This document shows, one piece after another, positions 15,014 through 19,305 of a stretch of DNA of 19,305 nt. The notes under the pieces were generated by a model. It had not been told where the DNA came from and searched no databases. It saw nothing but the letters and a program-made list of their open reading frames with translations. Where the stretch lies: positions 1-19,305 of the forward strand of contig CALNAE010000211.1 in NCBI GenBank assembly GCA_937874315.1, written 5' to 3'. Every line of letters starts with the position of its first letter. The first letter of the stretch is position 1. Both the position numbers and the translations under genes were made by a program. This DNA is from an uncultured Bifidobacterium sp. (lineage in GTDB: Bacteria; Actinomycetota; Actinomycetes; Actinomycetales; Bifidobacteriaceae).

Positions 15014-16882
15014 ATGACCGATGACATCACGCTCCGTACCGACGCGGCGGGCGCCAGGACCCACGATGGCCCGACCGCCAATGACGGCACGACCGCCACC
15101 ATCCCACGACCGGAGCATCCCAACCCGCAGTTCGAACGCTCGACGTGGTTGAACCTCAACGGCCCATGGCAATTCGATTTCGATATGTCCGTAAGCGGCA
15201 TCGACCGAAGATGGTTCGAGGAACACGACTATCCGCATACCATCACCGTCCCGTTCTGTCCGGAGAGCAGGCTCGGCGGCATCGAGTGCACCGATTTCAT
15301 TCCCTGCTGCTGGTACCGGCGCACGCTTCCCATGTCCGACGACCAACGTACCGGCCGCGTCGTACTGCATTTCGGTGCCGTGGACTATCTGGCCCACGTC
15401 TACGTCAACGGACAGGAGGTCGGCACGCATGCCGGCGGCTACGCCTCCTTCGCCATCGACATCACTGACGCCGTGCATACGGGCGAGAACACGCTGGTCG
15501 TCTGCGCACTCGACGACACCCGCGGACGCCGACAGCCAACGGGCAAGCAATCCGATCGATACGCCTCGTACTCGTGTCTGTACACCAGGACAACCGGCAT
15601 CTGGCAGACGGTCTGGGTGGAGTTCGTACCACAGACGCATATCGAATCCGTGCGCTACCACACCAATATCCATAACTCGACCATCACCATCGAGGCCTCG
15701 CTGCACGGCACGGGCAGGCTCAGCGTCGCGGCATCGTTCCACGGCGAGGCCTGCGGCTCGGCCAGCGTGCAGAGCGACGGCGGCATGACGATGCTTACGC
15801 TTCCCCTGACCCAGACGCATCTGTGGGAGCCGGGCGAGGGCAACCTCTACGACCTGCGACTCTCCTACGGCGACGACGAGGTGAGCAGCTATGCAGGACT
15901 GCGAGAGATTCGAATGGACGGCTATCGCTTCCTGATCAACGGTCGCTCCGTGTTCCAACGACTGGTTCTCGATCAGGGCTTCTACCCGGACGGCGTCTAC
16001 ACCGCGCCGACGGCCAGCGACCTCGAACGCGATATCCTGCTCTCCCAGCAGGCGGGTTTCAACGGCGCCCGTCTGCACGAGCGCACATTCGAACCGCTGT
16101 ACCTGTACTACTGCGATCTGCACGGTTACCTCGTCTGGGGAGAGATGGCCAGCTGGGGATTCGATATCAGCCAAGAATCCAGCTACGACATCTTCATCCC
16201 CGAATGGATGCAGGTTGTCGAGCGAGATGTCAACCACCCCGCGATCATCGGCTGGTGCCCGTTCAACGAAACCTGGGACTTCGACGGCCGCAGACAGCTC
16301 GACGACGTGCTGCGCATGACCTATCGCATCACCAAGGCCTATGACCCCGAGCGTCCGTGCATCGACACCAGCGGTCACTATCACGTGGAAACCGACGTCT
16401 ACGACCTGCACGACTACGAGCAGGATACCGACAACTTCGCGCGGCGCTATGACGCCTGGGGGCGGGGCGCCTCGGATGACGTGCCCGAGCTATATCCCGA
16501 CCGCCAGCATTGCGACCGAATCATGCCCTTCTTCATCAGCGAATACGGCGGCATCAAATGGGACCCTTCACAACAGGAAGGCTCGCAAGCGTGGGGATAC
16601 GGCCAACAGGCCAACAGCGAAGAGGAATTCGTCGTTCGGTACCGCGGGTTGACGCAGACGTTGCTTGGCAACCCCAAGATGTTCGGCTTGTGCTACACGC
16701 AGCTATACGACGTGGAACAGGAGTGCAACGGCATCTACGACTATCATCGCCGGCCAAAAGTCGACATCGCCACCATCCGCGCCATCAATACGGCACCTGC
16801 GGCGATCGAGGACGACCCCGCGACGCGCCCAAACCCCGACGACGGCGCGACCACGACCGACGACACGGCACAGGAGGAATGA
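15014..16882 (+). CDS. glycoside hydrolase family 2 (beta-galactosidase/beta-glucuronidase type)
   Basis: This is a 622-residue retaining beta-glycosidase, probably cytoplasmic, since no signal peptide is seen. Domains in order are a sugar-binding jelly roll (about 40-205, including WYRRTL and VYVNGQEVGTHAGGY), an Ig-like domain (about 210-300), and a TIM barrel (about 305-570). The barrel shows HPAIIGWCPFNETWD with acid/base Glu419 and FFISEYGG with nucleophile Glu510. It ends with an acidic Asp/Thr-rich tail. ATG 15014 has AAGGA nine bases upstream; the frame opens 25 codons earlier without a good site. It is followed after one base by the isomerase gene, so the two form an operon facing away from the AraC regulator. 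Family certain; the substrate could be a beta-galactoside, glucuronide, arabinoside or other. Confidence 0.92.
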   Translation: MTDDITLRTDAAGARTHDGPTANDGTTATIPRPEHPNPQFERSTWLNLNGPWQFDFDMSVSGIDRRWFEEHDYPHTITVPFCPESRLGGIECTDFIPCCWYRRTLPMSDDQRTGRVVLHFGAVDYLAHVYVNGQEVGTHAGGYASFAIDITDAVHTGENTLVVCALDDTRGRRQPTGKQSDRYASYSCLYTRTTGIWQTVWVEFVPQTHIESVRYHTNIHNSTITIEASLHGTGRLSVAASFHGEACGSASVQSDGGMTMLTLPLTQTHLWEPGEGNLYDLRLSYGDDEVSSYAGLREIRMDGYRFLINGRSVFQRLVLDQGFYPDGVYTAPTASDLERDILLSQQAGFNGARLHERTFEPLYLYYCDLHGYLVWGEMASWGFDISQESSYDIFIPEWMQVVERDVNHPAIIGWCPFNETWDFDGRRQLDDVLRMTYRITKAYDPERPCIDTSGHYHVETDVYDLHDYEQDTDNFARRYDAWGRGASDDVPELYPDRQHCDRIMPFFISEYGGIKWDPSQQEGSQAWGYGQQANSEEEFVVRYRGLTQTLLGNPKMFGLCYTQLYDVEQECNGIYDYHRRPKVDIATIRAINTAPAAIEDDPATRPNPDDGATTTDDTAQEE

Positions 16883-16883
16883 C

Positions 16884-17702
16884 ATGCGTATCGGAATAGG
16901 CACCACGCTGCCGCATACCACGCCGGTCGAGTGGGTGAACACCTTGGCATCCATGGGCTGCACCGCGGCCGTCAGCCCATTTGACTGCGCAACGGCGCGA
17001 CCCCTGCGCGACGAGTATCTCGCGCAGGCCCGCGACCACGATCTGACCATCGGCGAGGTCGGCGTCTGGAGGAACGTGATGTCGCCAGACCCCGGCGAGC
17101 GTCACCGCTCGATCCAGTATGCCAAGGATCAACTCGCATTGGCCGAAGAGATCGGTGCACGCTGCTGCGTGAACATCTCGGGCAACGCGGGACCTGGCGG
17201 CTGGGACCAGTACAGTCCCGAGAACTACGACGAAGCCACGTATGCGCGCATCGTCGAGACCACGCAGGACATCATCGACGCCGTGGACCCCACGCACACC
17301 ACCTACGCCATCGAATGCATGCCGTGGATGGTTCCCGATTCGCCGCACGGATATCTTCAGCTCATGAAGGACATCGATCGCCCGGCGTTCTCGGTGCACC
17401 TCGACTACACCAATATGATCAACGGCATGGCGCGTTGGCGTGCGTTGCCGGAGTTCATCGCGCAATGTTTCGAGCTGCTCGCTCCGCACGTGGTCAGCGT
17501 GCACATCAAGGACATCCGGCTGCAACCGGGGCTTCCCACGGCGATCACCGAGGTGCAGCCGGGCACCGGAGCCGTGGACTTCGACATGGTGCTACGGCAT
17601 ATCGCCGCGCTGCCGGAGGGGACGACGGTCTATGTCGAGCATCTCCCCGACCAACAGGCATACCGGGAGGCCATGGCATTCGTGCTTCGCAAGACGCAAT
17701 AG
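16884..17702 (+). CDS. TIM-barrel sugar isomerase/epimerase-like protein
   Basis: This is a 272-residue protein of the AP-endonuclease-2/xylose-isomerase-like superfamily, which includes sugar and sugar-phosphate isomerases and epimerases. Likely metal ligands fall at the ends of barrel strands in the family order: Glu144 (YAIECMPW), Asp174 (VHLDYTN), His207 (SVHIKD) and Glu252 (VYVEHLPD). The start ATG 16884 lies one base after the GH2 stop codon, with AGGAGG seven bases upstream inside the GH2 gene, so translation is coupled. The context suggests it converts the monosaccharide released by the GH2 enzyme, or a derivative of it, into a form that enters central metabolism. Substrate not identifiable from the sequence. 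It converges with nagA, with 32 bases between them and no clear terminator. Confidence 0.85.
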   Translation: MRIGIGTTLPHTTPVEWVNTLASMGCTAAVSPFDCATARPLRDEYLAQARDHDLTIGEVGVWRNVMSPDPGERHRSIQYAKDQLALAEEIGARCCVNISGNAGPGGWDQYSPENYDEATYARIVETTQDIIDAVDPTHTTYAIECMPWMVPDSPHGYLQLMKDIDRPAFSVHLDYTNMINGMARWRALPEFIAQCFELLAPHVVSVHIKDIRLQPGLPTAITEVQPGTGAVDFDMVLRHIAALPEGTTVYVEHLPDQQAYREAMAFVLRKTQ

Positions 17703-17734
17703 CCAACTCCGGAAACGACGCACAGACTCGCGAC

Positions 17735-19000
17735 TCAGACCAGTCGGCGCCCGGCGCACCATACGGAATGCACGTTCCAGTCGTCGTCCTGCAACAGGAT
17801 ATCGGCGGCATACCCCGGGGCCAGGAGCCCGATGGGCGCACCGGTCACGGCGTTCGGGTGATCCAGACCAAGCGCGCGGGCGGGATTCAGCGTGGCGGAT
17901 TCGACGGCCTTCGGTGCCGCGAAGCCCAAGGTGCGCACGGCGCGACGGACCGCCACATCCAGCGTCAACGTCGATCCTGCGATCGCGCCGTTGGAAACAA
18001 GCCGGGCGTGCCCGTCCTTGACTTCGACGTCCAACGCGCCCAGCTTGTATGAGCCGTCCGGACAGTCCGTCGCGGCCATCGCGTCGGTGATGAACACGGT
18101 GCAGCCTTCGAAGAGGGTGTAGGCCAAGCGAACGGCCGGATCCTGCACATGGAAGCCGTCGTTGATGAGTTCGATGTGGACACGGCCATCGTCCAACGCG
18201 GCGGGAATGGGACCGGGCTGCCGATGATGGATGCCGTTCATGGCGTTGAACACATGCGTCAGAATGCGCGCGCCGGCATCGAACCCTCGCCGGGCGGTCT
18301 CATAATCGGCATCGGTGTGACCCACCGCTGGAACCACGCCGGCCTGGGCGAAGCGGCCGATGGCACGAACGCCATGCTCGAGTTCGGGGGCAATCGTGAT
18401 CTGACGAATAGCGCCGTCGGCGGCTTCAAGCAGACGGTCCACGATATCGTCCGTTGGGTCTCGCAGCTCCTTCGGATCATGCGCGCCCTTGCGAGACAGG
18501 GCGAGGAACGGCCCTTCCAAATGCGCGCCGAGGCAATCGGGCCGTTGGTCGCAGACGCGACGGACCATACGCAGGTTGGACGCCATGACACCGACGGGAT
18601 TGGTGATCAGGCTCAGGACCTGACGCGTGGTGCCATGCATGGCATGCCCGGCTCTGGCGGTGGCGATGGCCGCGGGTCCGTCATCAAACGAACTTCCCCA
18701 CGCGCCGTGCGCGTGGATGTCGACGTATCCGGGAGTCAGAACTGCGCCGCGTGCATCGATCGCTTCCGATTCGGCGTCGAAGTCGGCAGGGAATCCCACC
18801 GCCCGACAGGCGTCCCCAAGCGTCGCTCCGCCCTGGCCGGTGGCGAGGATCACCCCGTCGACCGCCACCAACCAAAAGTCCTCCTGAATGCCGCAAGCGT
18901 CGATCTTGCGCGCGTTTCGAATGATCACACGCTGCGGCGCCCCCGCCAACGCTTTGGCCATGCGATCGCTTATCTGCCGACGTGATGTTGAGATGGTCAT
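17735..19000 (-). CDS. nagA: N-acetylglucosamine-6-phosphate deacetylase
   Basis: This cytoplasmic amidohydrolase removes the acetyl group from GlcNAc-6-phosphate to give glucosamine-6-phosphate, which glucosamine-6-phosphate deaminase then converts to fructose-6-phosphate. The motifs are complete and in order: PGYVDIHAHG (His96, His98), GAHLEGPFL (Glu162), VGHTDAD (His228), THVFNAMNG (His249) and FITDAMAA (catalytic Asp306), then NPARALGL and GYAADI near the end. Length (421) is slightly above the usual 380-400 because of about 25 extra N-terminal residues. The start ATG 19000 has AAGGACAGGG a few bases upstream. It supports use of host or mucin amino sugars. No nagB is visible here; it may lie outside the window. 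Confidence 0.95.
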   Translation of the reverse strand: MTISTSRRQISDRMAKALAGAPQRVIIRNARKIDACGIQEDFWLVAVDGVILATGQGGATLGDACRAVGFPADFDAESEAIDARGAVLTPGYVDIHAHGAWGSSFDDGPAAIATARAGHAMHGTTRQVLSLITNPVGVMASNLRMVRRVCDQRPDCLGAHLEGPFLALSRKGAHDPKELRDPTDDIVDRLLEAADGAIRQITIAPELEHGVRAIGRFAQAGVVPAVGHTDADYETARRGFDAGARILTHVFNAMNGIHHRQPGPIPAALDDGRVHIELINDGFHVQDPAVRLAYTLFEGCTVFITDAMAATDCPDGSYKLGALDVEVKDGHARLVSNGAIAGSTLTLDVAVRRAVRTLGFAAPKAVESATLNPARALGLDHPNAVTGAPIGLLAPGYAADILLQDDDWNVHSVWCAGRRLV

Positions 19001-19078
19001 ATCACACCCTGTCCTTTCCTAGTGTCACAAGCATCCGCGTTCCGCCCGACCTTGCACATACCGATACTTCAAATCGTT

Positions 19079-19305
19079 CTACGCCGCCCCGGTGATGCGC
19101 GCCGACCGTCCCGCCGCGACCGCGGCACCGATGGCCCCGATCGGTTCGTCGTCCGGCACGAAGTGGATTCGCCCGCTGGCATCGACCTGCCGCAAAAATG
19201 CGCTTGCCCGCTCTCGCCGACTCAATTCCGCGTCGATGGCGCCCCGGTCCAGCGCCACGCCGACAACATACCCCCGGGGGTATCTGATGTATCATCACTG
19301 GTAGC
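19079..19305 (-). CDS. C-terminal fragment of a gene running off the window, possibly a sugar kinase
   Basis: A minus-strand frame enters from the right edge and ends at TAG 19079-19081, giving about 75 residues: GYVVGVALDRGAIDAELSRR, then a linker and HFVPDDEPIGAIGAAVAAG, with ITGAA at the end. GC-rich third positions and natural composition support real coding. The GAIGAAVAAG ending recalls the C-terminus of ASKHA-fold sugar kinases (BadF/BadG or related), and a GlcNAc kinase next to nagA would make sense, but the similarity is too short to name. It is upstream of nagA on the same strand with a 78-base gap, so co-transcription is plausible. Confidence 0.6.

Noticed and set aside
14897..16411. 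Long open frame (504 codons) on the minus strand opposite the GH2 gene
   Set aside because: It is a mirror of GC-rich codon bias in the GH2 gene, whose catalytic motifs are complete on the plus strand; no domain is recognisable.
18149..18985. Plus-strand open frame opposite nagA
   Set aside because: It is antisense to a gene with complete NagA motifs; no independent evidence of coding.
19002..19298. Minus-strand 98-codon frame upstream of nagA
   Set aside because: Its Arg/Gly-rich composition is typical of a shadow; the neighbouring frame ending at 19079 has natural composition and is preferred.

Overview
The window is about 19.3 kb of high-GC DNA that reads like a Bifidobacterium chromosome. 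The reasons are the dense carbohydrate-active genes (GH27, GH2, NagA, sugar isomerase), a CE4 polysaccharide deacetylase with a G5-like stalk, and a very large secreted surface protein whose detached C-terminus has an LAATG-type sortase signal. The genus is an inference from gene style and composition; no rRNA or other marker gene is present. I found no tRNA, rRNA, CRISPR array or transposase.

Layout. (1) 26-3127: a leftward membrane-anchored polysaccharide deacetylase diverges from a rightward ALDH3-type aldehyde dehydrogenase that carries an unusual low-complexity insert. (2) 3269-6143: leftward GH27-family glycosidase and guanine deaminase, the latter with a GTG start behind a clear Shine-Dalgarno and two inverted repeats upstream. 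(3) 6320-13099: a leftward giant surface protein with a signal peptide, two lamin-tail-like domains, Ig-like repeats and a calcineurin-like phosphoesterase. It appears to be split. Its body (8150-13099) is separated from its C-terminal stalk and sorting signal (6320-6723) by about 1.4 kb of distinctly AT-rich DNA. (4) Inside that AT-rich segment lies a compact two-gene operon, a LytTR-domain regulator and a DUF3021 membrane protein. This is a Firmicutes-style LytTR regulatory system. Next to it are a transcription terminator that overlaps a short protein-like reading frame, and a remnant of a membrane protein on the opposite strand. (5) 13544-17702: a small membrane protein, an AraC-family regulator, and a divergent GH2 glycosidase plus sugar isomerase/epimerase-like operon. 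(6) 17735-19305: leftward NagA (GlcNAc-6-phosphate deacetylase), preceded by the C-terminus of an unidentified gene that runs off the window.

How it fits together. The metabolic genes suggest uptake and processing of plant or host glycans: GH2 product to TIM-barrel isomerase under local AraC control, GH27 cleavage, and amino-sugar entry through NagA, plus purine salvage by guanine deaminase. The most notable event is the apparent capture of a low-GC regulatory cassette in the 3' end of a surface-protein gene. This would leave the phosphoesterase protein secreted but not wall-anchored, and would give the cell a foreign regulator/membrane-protein pair.
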